A stretch of 64,000 bases of DNA from Methylorubrum thiocyanatum (lineage in GTDB: Bacteria; Pseudomonadota; Alphaproteobacteria; Rhizobiales; Beijerinckiaceae). This document shows positions 17,258 to 24,126 of this stretch, piece by piece (the first letter of the stretch is position 1; the number at the start of each line of letters is the position of its first letter). Below the pieces are notes generated by a model that saw only the letters and a program-made list of their open reading frames with translations, was not told where the DNA came from and did not search any database. Where the stretch lies: positions 310,001 through 374,000 of the forward strand of contig JACJIB010000006.1 in the NCBI GenBank assembly GCA_014138645.1, read 5' to 3'. A program made the position numbers and the translations under genes.

Positions 17258-18159
17258 CGGCGGTCTCCCTCGCTCGCGGCGCGGATCAGGCCGCGCAGTT
17301 CGTCCCCCGACACGACGCGCCGGTCCAAAAGTCCTTCCGCCACCGCCTGCACGACAGTACCGTAGCGCTCGACGAGCTGCCGGGCCTCCGACTGGAGCCT
17401 CGCGAGGTCGGCCTCGACCGTGGCCCTCAGGGCTTCGTCGGAACGGAGGCCGCGCGAGACCTCGTCCATCGTGCCGAGGTAGGCGAGGCCGGCACCCAGG
17501 CCGAACGAACCGTGGATGCCGGCCACGAGGGCCGTCGCCCGCGCGAGGTCGGAATCGTCCGTGCCGCCGGAGCCGCCGCAGGCTTCCCCGAGAAACACCA
17601 GCTCGGACGCCCTCCCGCACAGGATCGCAATCGCCAGCCGTTCGATGTCTTCCCTCAAGGGGGCGCGGGTCTGCCTCGGCGCGATGGAGGTCGCCCCGCC
17701 GCAGTCGCCGCGCGGAATGATGTCGACCTGGTTGACGTGCCCCGCCCTCAGGATCTCGAAGCCGACGGCGTGGCCGGCCTCGTGGATCGAGGTGCGGGTC
17801 TTTTCCCTCTTCGAGCGAACGTCCGGCGGGGACGCCGCCCCGTAGAGATCCTCCGCGCGCATCGGCCGGCCCTCGGCGCGGGCGGCCGTACGGGCGTCCT
17901 TGACCCAGCCGGCGACCTGGGCGCCGGTCGCGCCGAGGGCGATCTCGCCGAACGGGCCCAGGTCGACGTCCGGCAGGTCGGCGCCCAGGTGCTGGCGCGC
18001 GATCTCGGCGAGCTCCGCCGCCACGGGCGGCAGGATGCGGATGATGCGGTTCAGCCGTCCCGGCCGGACCAGGGCGGCGTCGAGACGGTCGGGGTAGTTC
18101 GTCGCGCCGATAATGCATATCCTGCTATCTGGATCGTTCATTACTCTATCTATTGTCAA
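17254..18159 (-). CDS. FtsH-like AAA+ protease, C-terminal part (M41), split by frameshift
   Basis: A 301-residue frame opening mid-domain. It carries the second region of homology of an AAA+ ATPase (IGATNYPDRLDAALVRPGRLNR, with the arginine finger), the small helical lid, and an M41 zinc peptidase domain with HEAGH near residue 128 and a downstream aspartate in GTDDSDLARAT as third ligand. The TTG at 18159 is probably not the original start. The frame joins smoothly to the preceding one if one base is restored between 18188 and 18189, giving KDWWNTIITHVLLTIDR. As read, this part lacks Walker motifs. The flanking region 18110-18185 is AT-rich. It could be a pseudogene, a sequencing error or a recoded gene. 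Confidence 0.75.
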   Translation of the reverse strand: MTIDRVMNDPDSRICIIGATNYPDRLDAALVRPGRLNRIIRILPPVAAELAEIARQHLGADLPDVDLGPFGEIALGATGAQVAGWVKDARTAARAEGRPMRAEDLYGAASPPDVRSKREKTRTSIHEAGHAVGFEILRAGHVNQVDIIPRGDCGGATSIAPRQTRAPLREDIERLAIAILCGRASELVFLGEACGGSGGTDDSDLARATALVAGIHGSFGLGAGLAYLGTMDEVSRGLRSDEALRATVEADLARLQSEARQLVERYGTVVQAVAEGLLDRRVVSGDELRGLIRAASEGDRR

Positions 18160-18173
18160 TAATACATGCGTTA

Positions 18174-19178
18174 TTATTGTGTTCCACCGTCTTTAGCCCT
18201 AGAATCAAGATTTTCCCTTCCGGGAAGACTGTCGATCTCATCTAGGAATATTATCGCAGGAGCGCGCGAGACGGCCTCGTCGAACGCCGCGTCGACCTGC
18301 CTGATGACCCCGTCGAGGTAGCTCGACTGGGCGAACCATGCCGAGACAGGGCTGAAGACGGTTTCCACCCGGGCGGCCTTGGCCAGGGCCCGGACGTAGG
18401 TCGTCTTCCCGAGCCCGGGCGCGGAGCCGAGCACCACCGCACGGTCGATGCGACGGAACTCGACCTCGTTCCGGCGCCATGCCTCGATGTCGTCGAGAAG
18501 GCGCAGGCCCCACGTATGGGCGGCCCCATAGCCGACCATCGAACGGAAGGGCGGCGGCTCGTCGACGCCGGGTTCCGTGCCGGCCTTGGCGGCGCCCATG
18601 GCGACGAGGCGCTCGACGCTGGCGCGGGCGGTCCCGCGGATGGCGGCGCAGATCTCCCAGTAGCCCAGTCCGGCCGCGACCTGGGCCGGCATCGGCCGCG
18701 TGCGTCCGCCGACGGCGTCGCGGATCACGCGGCTGACGACCCCGTTCGAGGGACGCCCCAGTCGAAGGTGCGCGTCCGCCCCGGCCACGAGCGTGGATGG
18801 CAGCAATCGGCCGGGCGACTGCGAGACGCCGAGCACGCGTCCTTCCCTGCCCAGCGCCTCGGCGACCCGGTCGTTCCCGCGGTCCGGACGGTCCTCGACC
18901 CGCGACGAACCGGACCGGGTGAAGGTCACCCGCCAACGGGCGAGGGCACCGCATGCCCTGGCGACGGGCTCGACCCAATCGGCCGCCGGCACCTCGACGA
19001 CCAGGGCGAACGGTCCCGGGGCGGCGATGCGGCGGCGCAAGGCCGGGGGCAGCACCGCATCGAGGGCGAAGGCGGCCAAGGTGTCGACCGCGGGTCGGCA
19101 CTCGCTCCCGGGGGCCGTGCATACGCTTTCCTCGTCGCCGAAGTCGTCGCGGAAGAAGGCGAGGTCGTTCTCGGACAT
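18174..19178 (-). CDS. FtsH-like AAA+ protease, N-terminal part (ATPase), split by frameshift
   Basis: A 334-residue frame. Residues 1-215 are a family-specific region with no membrane helix, so unlike FtsH the protein is predicted soluble. The AAA+ core follows: Walker A in GSAPGLGKTTYVRAL near residue 250 and Walker B in AIIFLDEIDSLPG near 310. The frame stops at TAA (18174-18176) just after RAKDGGTQ, where AAA+ proteins normally continue toward sensor 1. Restoring one base gives RAKDWWNTIITHV and joins the M41 part. I chose ATG 19178 (MSENDLAFF); residues further upstream in this frame look non-coding. It lies 89 bases downstream of the intact metallophosphoesterase gene. Confidence 0.78.
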   Translation of the reverse strand: MSENDLAFFRDDFGDEESVCTAPGSECRPAVDTLAAFALDAVLPPALRRRIAAPGPFALVVEVPAADWVEPVARACGALARWRVTFTRSGSSRVEDRPDRGNDRVAEALGREGRVLGVSQSPGRLLPSTLVAGADAHLRLGRPSNGVVSRVIRDAVGGRTRPMPAQVAAGLGYWEICAAIRGTARASVERLVAMGAAKAGTEPGVDEPPPFRSMVGYGAAHTWGLRLLDDIEAWRRNEVEFRRIDRAVVLGSAPGLGKTTYVRALAKAARVETVFSPVSAWFAQSSYLDGVIRQVDAAFDEAVSRAPAIIFLDEIDSLPGRENLDSRAKDGGTQ

Positions 19179-19267
19179 GATCCACCGCTCGTGACGTCGG
19201 GCGTCGGCGTGGCCGGCCCGGACGGGAGGTTGACAGGAAGGCGGAAGCGTGGGGCCGTCGGGAACCT

Positions 19268-20107
19268 TCACCCGACATGGACGACGAGGCCGGGATCGAA
19301 ACCGGTCGGCTCGTGGTCGTAGCCCCTCGGGTTGCAGACGACGCGGGTCGCGCCGACGCGGTGGTCGCAGGCCTCGTGAAGGTGTCCGTGGACCCACAGG
19401 TCGGGCCGGGCCTCACGGATGAAGGCATCGAGGTCCGAGACGGAGGCCGGGTTCAGCGCGTTCCCCGCGCGGGACGTCGGGACGGACGCCGGGCTCGGCG
19501 CGTGGTGCGTGACCACGACGTGCGGCCTTGCGCGTACGGAGGGCGGATCGAGGTCGAGCAGGGACCACCGCAGGAAATCGAGGGACTTGCCATGGAGCGC
19601 ATGGGCGTCCTCCGGCTGGAACTTCCTCGCGGAATGTCGGGTCGCGGCGATCCGCCGATGGTCGTCGACGCTGCGGCGCGCGACCGACATCGCCGCGAAC
19701 CGGGACGCGACGCCGTCGAGGGCGTAGTCCGTCCACAGCGTGCAGCCGCTGAAGGTGCAGCCCGCCACGGTGGCGACCGCCTCGTCGAGCAGCACGATCC
19801 CCTCGCGCACGGCGGCCGCGCGCCCGAGCGCACGCTCCTCGTCCACGACGGCACCGTGGTACTCGTGGTTACCCGGCACGAGGACCACCGGCATCGCGGG
19901 CCGGACCGTCGCGGCGAGCCAGGAGACCGTCCGCGCGAGGCCGGGTCCGACGTCGCCGGCCACGACCGCGACATCGGCCTCCGGGATGCGCCCGGGCGTC
20001 CAGGGCGTCGACGCGGCGTCGCGGTGAAGGTCCGAAAACAACCAAAGTCGCACGATGGACGGCCTCCTCGGTCGGGGTGACGGTTTTGCCTTCGTGCCGC
20101 TCCTCAT
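19268..20107 (-). CDS. Metallophosphoesterase (motifs intact)
   Basis: A 279-residue calcineurin-like phosphoesterase with all metal-binding motifs: FSDLHRD near residue 25, VAGDVGPG, VPGNHEYHG, VVTHHAPSP and WVHGHLHE. Such enzymes use two metal ions to cleave phosphomonoesters or phosphodiesters, including nucleic acid or nucleotide substrates. It is a close paralogue of the degenerate copy at 16325-17257, sharing segments such as LWTDYAL/LWTDWAL. ATG 20107 overlaps the stop of the upstream gene by four bases (ATGA), supporting this start over an internal GTG at 20053. It lies directly upstream of the AAA+/M41 gene. Confidence 0.85.
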   Translation of the reverse strand: MRSGTKAKPSPRPRRPSIVRLWLFSDLHRDAASTPWTPGRIPEADVAVVAGDVGPGLARTVSWLAATVRPAMPVVLVPGNHEYHGAVVDEERALGRAAAVREGIVLLDEAVATVAGCTFSGCTLWTDYALDGVASRFAAMSVARRSVDDHRRIAATRHSARKFQPEDAHALHGKSLDFLRWSLLDLDPPSVRARPHVVVTHHAPSPASVPTSRAGNALNPASVSDLDAFIREARPDLWVHGHLHEACDHRVGATRVVCNPRGYDHEPTGFDPGLVVHVG

Positions 20108-20544
20108 CGCGGCGGCCGCGTGCGGAACGGGCCGGCGGCCCAGAGCCGGGCCCGCGAGCCCAGGACGTCCGCGTCCGGTCGGCCACGGGCCAGGACGGCG
20201 AGGCCATGCGCCAGGAGCAGCGCCGCCGCCGGATCGCCCGACGAGGCGTGGACGAGGACGGCGGACATGACGAGGTCGCCCGTCGTCCGGTCCGGCCGGT
20301 GGCTCCGCAGGAAGCGGATGGCGACGCCGACGGCCGTGGCGGCGTCGCCGCCGAGGACGGACGGCCAGCGCCGGTCGTGGACCAGGACCGGACCGGAGAG
20401 ACCGCGCCGGATCGCCTCGACGAGGTCCGCGTCGATGTCGTGCGGATCGAGCGCACGCCACGCCCGGAGCGGTCGCCTTCCGCCCGCGGTCCGGCGCCCC
20501 CCGGTCGGTTCGCAGGCCATTGCCTCGTCCGATGTCCCGGGCAT
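20104..20544 (-). CDS. Hypothetical protein of the exonuclease/AAA+ protease cluster
   Basis: A 146-residue protein, not recognised. A basic, glycine-rich leader of about 30 residues is followed by predicted helices: DPHDIDADLVEAIRRGL, then GDAATAVGVAIRFLRSH and DLVMSAVLVHASSGDPAAALLLAHGLAVL. The repeated Ala/Leu helical hairpins have a TPR- or Sel1-like feel, but no repeat consensus is clear. ATG 20544 has an excellent GGAGG site five bases upstream, and its stop overlaps the next start, so it is a real operon member. Confidence 0.65.
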   Translation of the reverse strand: MPGTSDEAMACEPTGGRRTAGGRRPLRAWRALDPHDIDADLVEAIRRGLSGPVLVHDRRWPSVLGGDAATAVGVAIRFLRSHRPDRTTGDLVMSAVLVHASSGDPAAALLLAHGLAVLARGRPDADVLGSRARLWAAGPFRTRPPR

Positions 20545-20617
20545 GCGTCCTCCCTCGCCCGCGCAGACGCGCGCGTCCGCCGACGTCCGGTCGGCACGGT
20601 CGACGTTCGAAGGAGGG

Positions 20618-21634
20618 TTAGTTCAGGTTCGCCCGGGTCTGGCCGGGAGCCGGCCTGCCGAGGCGGTAGTAGCGCGACAGCGTCCTCGCCCAGGTCGCCC
20701 CGTCCGAGGCGTAGAGGTCCGAGGTCACGATGCGGCGACCGTCGGCGATCTCCGGGTGGCCGTAGACCCGTCCGGTCAGCACGCGGACCTCGCGCGTGCC
20801 GGCGGTCCAGTCCTCGATGCGGGGAACGTGCGCGAGGTCCCGGTTGGTCGGGGCCGTTTCGTCGCGGATCGCGCGCAGCTCGTCCGCGAGATCCCGGAGG
20901 CGGTCGCCGACATCGCGCTCGTCGGTCTCCTTGAGCAGGCCGACGTCGTTGCCCAGGGCCTCGGCCAGCGCTTCTGCCGATACGCCGGAGGCGGCGCCGC
21001 TTCCGCGCGACGCCCTGAGCGCCGCGAGCAGGCGCAGGCCGGCGGCGAGCGTGCGCGCGGTCCGGTCGCCCGCGACGAGGCTCGCGCCCTCCGCCCGGCT
21101 GAGGGGCGGCAGGACGACGGGCAGCGTGCGTGGACGGACACCGTGGGACATGGCGAGCCTCGCGGTCGCGCACTCGAAGGCGACCGCGGCGGACGCGCCG
21201 CCGCGTCCGCTGCCGAGCATCCACGGCCGCACGTCATGGCCGTCGGAGTGGCCGAGGACGCGCAGGACCTGGCCGGCGGCATGCTCGTCGAAGGGAGCCG
21301 GGCCGACGACCAGCACCGGCGACGCGATCCGGCCGAGGAGCGTCGGAGCGAGGAGGCTCCCGCCGGGCAAGTCGAACACCGTCCCGTCGTCGTGCGGACA
21401 GGCTGCGGCCTCGGCGGAGACGATGGCCTCGATGGCCCCGACGGTGGTGGCCTCGTGCTGGATCACGACAAGTCCGTCCGGCTTGAATTCCGGCGCGGGC
21501 AAGGCGGCCTCGCCCGGCAACGTGACCCGGACGAGCCGCGCGGTACCGACATCGACGAGTTGGGCGTCCGTCAGGATGAGTGCGGCGTGGGTCGCGTCGG
21601 TCCGGCCCGTCGCCCCGAAGAAGGCTACAGTCAA
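20618..21634 (-). CDS. Hypothetical protein with a C-terminal domain of mobile-element type
   Basis: A 338-residue protein starting at TTG 21634, preceded by a perfect AGGAGGT site six bases away. The N-terminus (TVAFFGATGRTDATHAALILTDAQLVDVG) resembles a ParA-like P-loop ATPase start in which the phosphate-binding loop is degenerate. The last 75 residues (DRLRDLADELRAI, then GRVYGHPEIADGRRIVTSDLY and WARTLSRYYRLG) resemble a short domain I recall in small proteins of alphaproteobacterial plasmids and islands (DUF6634-like). Both similarities are recollections and need a profile search. A strong promoter and a long hairpin lie in its leader. Confidence 0.65.
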   Translation of the reverse strand: MTVAFFGATGRTDATHAALILTDAQLVDVGTARLVRVTLPGEAALPAPEFKPDGLVVIQHEATTVGAIEAIVSAEAAACPHDDGTVFDLPGGSLLAPTLLGRIASPVLVVGPAPFDEHAAGQVLRVLGHSDGHDVRPWMLGSGRGGASAAVAFECATARLAMSHGVRPRTLPVVLPPLSRAEGASLVAGDRTARTLAAGLRLLAALRASRGSGAASGVSAEALAEALGNDVGLLKETDERDVGDRLRDLADELRAIRDETAPTNRDLAHVPRIEDWTAGTREVRVLTGRVYGHPEIADGRRIVTSDLYASDGATWARTLSRYYRLGRPAPGQTRANLN

Positions 21635-21658
21635 TCGCCACCTCCTGGCACACGCGGA

Positions 21659-21698
21659 ATCGTCCCGCCCGCAGGATTGCTCCTGCGGGCGGGACGAT
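21659..21698 (-). promoter_or_regulatory. Perfect 18-bp inverted repeat in the mRNA leader
   Basis: Two 18-base perfect arms (ATCGTCCCGCCCGCAGGA and its complement) around a 4-base loop, ending about 15 bases before the AGGAGGT site of the 338-residue gene. With no T-run it is not a classical terminator. It could stabilise the mRNA, bind a regulator or control translation. Confidence 0.75.
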
Positions 21699-21722
21699 CA
21701 GCGCGTATTGATGAGATGTCGT

Positions 21723-21752
21723 ATTATAGGAGTAAACCCACCTTTTTAGCAA
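21723..21752 (-). promoter_or_regulatory. Sigma-70-type promoter of the minus-strand cluster
   Basis: On the minus strand a -35 box TTGCTA (21747-21752) and a consensus -10 box TATAAT (21723-21728) are 18 bases apart in an AT-rich patch. The predicted start near 21715 gives a leader of about 80 bases containing the 18-bp inverted repeat. Confidence 0.65.
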
Positions 21753-21953
21753 GACGGGCCTGGCATAATCAAGGGCGGTATTTCAATCATGGTTAATATT
21801 GGCTCCGCAGGGAGGCTCGCCACCGGGAGACGGGCGGCGGCGCACATCGAAGAGGCAGGCGGCGACCGCGACCGGTCCGCTCCGGCGCGTCAGGCCCCGG
21901 ACGCCGCATGGAGTGCGGCGCCGGGGCCATGCAGGCCGGCGGCGATGCGCCAC

Positions 21954-22283
21954 CTACGGCCACCCTCCTTCCTCACCACGCACGGCGCGGTGGAAGCTCC
22001 TCGCCGACCCGAGCGCGTCGTCGGCATCGTCGTCGAAGTCGGCATCGAGCAGGGCGGCGAGCGGCGGGGCGTCCAGGAACGGATCGACGCCGACCACGTC
22101 GATCCGTTCCTGGGCGGCGGGTACCGCAAGGGCGCTGCGCGCCCGGTCCCGCACGCCGCGCCGCGGTGCGGATGGTCCCCGGCGCCTTCCCCCGTGGGTA
22201 AGCCGGGAAGGGCGCCGTCCGCCGGGCTCGGGAAGGCCGGACCTGGTGGACGCCACGGACTGGGACTGAGGCTTGGCGGACAT
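21954..22283 (-). CDS. Hypothetical 109-residue protein
   Basis: Not recognised. A basic, disordered first half (MSAKPQSQSVASTRSG, then arginine-rich) is followed by an acidic segment (VVGVDPFLDAPPLAALLDADFDDDADDAL) and a short tail. Its start at 22283 has a GAGGGAGGAA site and lies 11 bases after the stop of the upstream gene, so the two are cotranscribed. The acidic/basic split could support protein-protein contact. Between its stop and the next gene lies the AT-rich promoter region. Confidence 0.55.
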   Translation of the reverse strand: MSAKPQSQSVASTRSGLPEPGGRRPSRLTHGGRRRGPSAPRRGVRDRARSALAVPAAQERIDVVGVDPFLDAPPLAALLDADFDDDADDALGSARSFHRAVRGEEGGWP

Positions 22284-22294
22284 GGGTTCCTCCC

Positions 22295-23107
22295 TCAGGC
22301 CAGCCGGGCGCCGTACGGCGCGGCGCATGCGTCCTGCGCGACGGTGGCCTGCACCGCCTTCGCGCGGCGCGTCCTCCTCGCGAGGCCCCGCCCGTCCCGC
22401 GGGCGCGGCGCGAGCGTCGAAACCGCCGTTCCCCCGGCGCCGCGCCTCCTGACGTGCGGTGCGTGCGCCTCGGCAGCCGCGTCCTCGAAATGCGAGGCGA
22501 GTTCGAGGAGCCTATCGCGAAGCGCCAGGCCGGCGGCGGTGGTCCGGCCCTGGAGGACGTGGATCAGGTCCTCCGGCGAGAGGGTGTTCGCGTACGGATC
22601 CTCGGCCGCGAGGAGAAGCGACGCCGCCAGGCCGAGCGCCTGCTGGGCGGCGGCGCCGCCCAGGCGGGCCGAACGGTTCCTGCCGCCCCCATGCCGCCCG
22701 TCGAACCGCACCGGCAGGGTCCGTGCGACGGACGACCGACGCTCGCGACGGCAGGGGAGCAACCAGACAGGGGGAACACCCACGGGCGAGGACGCGAGTT
22801 CGGCCTCCCATGCCCGCCGGGCGTTGGCGACCGCCAGGGGCTGATCCCCCGAGGTGACCACCGCCAGGTCCAGGCGGCTCCTTATCGAGGCGTCGTCCAC
22901 GCACCCAAGCGGCAGTGCCACGAACAGGTTCGTACCCCTGGCCGAGGCCGCGTCGAGGTAGTCCGGCACGGCCTCGGCGATGCATTCCCCACCCGCCAAG
23001 TAACTCGGGGCCCCGGACGAAGCATCCTCGGCCCAGTCGAAGGCTTTGTCGGCGAGGAAGGCGACGCGACAGGCAGAATCGTCGTCGGCGAAAAAACCAA
23101 TTCTCAT
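22295..23107 (-). CDS. Hypothetical protein, first gene of the minus-strand cluster
   Basis: A 270-residue protein, not recognised. The N-terminal 130 residues look like an alpha/beta fold (MRIGFFADDDSACRVAFLADKAF, then TNLFVALPLGCVDDA and LDLAVVTSGDQPLAVANARRAWEAEL), loosely like a ParA/MinD ATPase without a P-loop, and parallel to the opening of the 338-residue protein. The C-terminal half is helical and then arginine-rich. ATG 23107 has CGGAGGG six bases upstream; a longer frame to 23176 lacks such a site. A CTCTAG-TGA-CTAGAG palindrome lies at 23184-23198 in its upstream region. Confidence 0.62.
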   Translation of the reverse strand: MRIGFFADDDSACRVAFLADKAFDWAEDASSGAPSYLAGGECIAEAVPDYLDAASARGTNLFVALPLGCVDDASIRSRLDLAVVTSGDQPLAVANARRAWEAELASSPVGVPPVWLLPCRRERRSSVARTLPVRFDGRHGGGRNRSARLGGAAAQQALGLAASLLLAAEDPYANTLSPEDLIHVLQGRTTAAGLALRDRLLELASHFEDAAAEAHAPHVRRRGAGGTAVSTLAPRPRDGRGLARRTRRAKAVQATVAQDACAAPYGARLA

Positions 23108-23564
23108 TTGGCCCTCCGAAGGGTGCCGAGGTCGGCGCCCGAAGGATGCGTACAGCTGCGGAAGGCCGGCGGACAACCAAAATCTCTAGTGACTAGAGGT
23201 TTGCGCCCAGGAGCGTTGCTCCATCGTTAAGACGTTGCGTAGGTATCCATCGATCAAGCGTCGCCTGTTCTCGACATTCGGACAATGGAACCACCCTTGG
23301 GTTTGTAGATATGCTCCAATAACTATTGGTTGCATGGATCGACGGCGATGACATCGTCGACGTCGAGCCAAAGGGGCGCTCTGCGGCCGCCGAGACGAGA
23401 TGGTGGAGCTTGGCCGGCACGATGTGAGCGCATCGGCCGTTGCGACCGATGGCCGGATCGCGAGGGATTCACCATGAGCCCCCCGATAGCCTGAAGCATC
23501 GCGTCTTTCATTTCGGTAAGCTTGACCGTTGACAGCCAGGCGCACATCGCCTGAAGACGACGGG
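23108..23564. other. Divergent intergenic region
   Basis: About 450 bases between divergent genes. It contains the CTCTAG-TGA-CTAGAG palindrome (23184-23198). Several short overlapping frames of 48-119 codons exist on the minus strand, none with a good ribosome binding site or recognisable domain. A 48-codon frame ending at 23186 has plausible composition but no further support. Composition is less GC-rich than the flanking genes. Confidence 0.35.
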
Positions 23565-23939
23565 ATGAAGCGTCACGTGCAGCACCCACGAGCATGGCGG
23601 GCCGCCCTCGGCGTGCTCGTGCTCTACGTGCTCGTGCTCCAGAGCCTGTTCGGCGGCATCGCCGCGACCCGGATGAGCCTGCAGGCTCCCGGTGTGATCT
23701 GCTTCGACCACCGCGATGACGCCACCGAGGAGCGCGGGGGGCAGACGGAGCACGGGTCCTGCTGCTCGATGGCGTGCCGGTCGGCGCTGTTGGCTCTGGT
23801 CTCGCCGGAAGCGAAGACCGTCCCTGCGCCCAGTCCCGTCATGCTGCGCGAGCGACGCTGGCTCGTCGTTCGGTTCCACGGCCCGCCGGCCCGTCCTCAC
23901 GGATCCACCGGTCCTCGCGCCCCTCCGGTCGCCGTCTGA
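23565..23939 (+). CDS. Small Cys/His membrane-anchored protein (DUF2946-like)
   Basis: A 124-residue protein with an N-terminal hydrophobic helix (about 14-36, LGVLVLYVLVLQSLFGGIAA) that is a signal anchor or signal peptide. A periplasmic portion then carries HGSCCSMACRSALL at about 75-88. This arrangement resembles DUF2946-type proteins that accompany copper and other metal genes. It lies about 190 bases upstream of the TonB-dependent receptor on the same strand, suggesting a metal-related unit. ATG 23565 places the helix at a normal distance from the start; a TTG at 23529 is possible. Confidence 0.6.
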   Translation: MKRHVQHPRAWRAALGVLVLYVLVLQSLFGGIAATRMSLQAPGVICFDHRDDATEERGGQTEHGSCCSMACRSALLALVSPEAKTVPAPSPVMLRERRWLVVRFHGPPARPHGSTGPRAPPVAV

Positions 23940-24126
23940 CCCGTTCGCGTCCTCCGCGACCGGTCAGCCGGCGGCTGTCTCACGTCTGAAGCAGACTGTC
24001 CGGCCCCTGCATCGAGATCGGCGACGCGGTCGCGCGTAAGCGCCTGCGCGCCGGTCCTTCATCGATCAGAGCCGCCCGCATCGCCGCGCCCCGAGGGGAC
24101 CCGCGCGTTCGGGCCCAGGAGCCGTC

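Noticed and set aside
23186..23595. Several overlapping minus-strand frames of 75-119 codons
   Set aside because: They overlap in different frames, lack ribosome binding sites and contain no recognisable domain or transposase motif.
23940..24126. Cobalamin riboswitch upstream of the TonB-dependent receptor
   Set aside because: The conserved B12-box and surrounding pairing pattern are not visible; plug motifs also favour a siderophore receptor.
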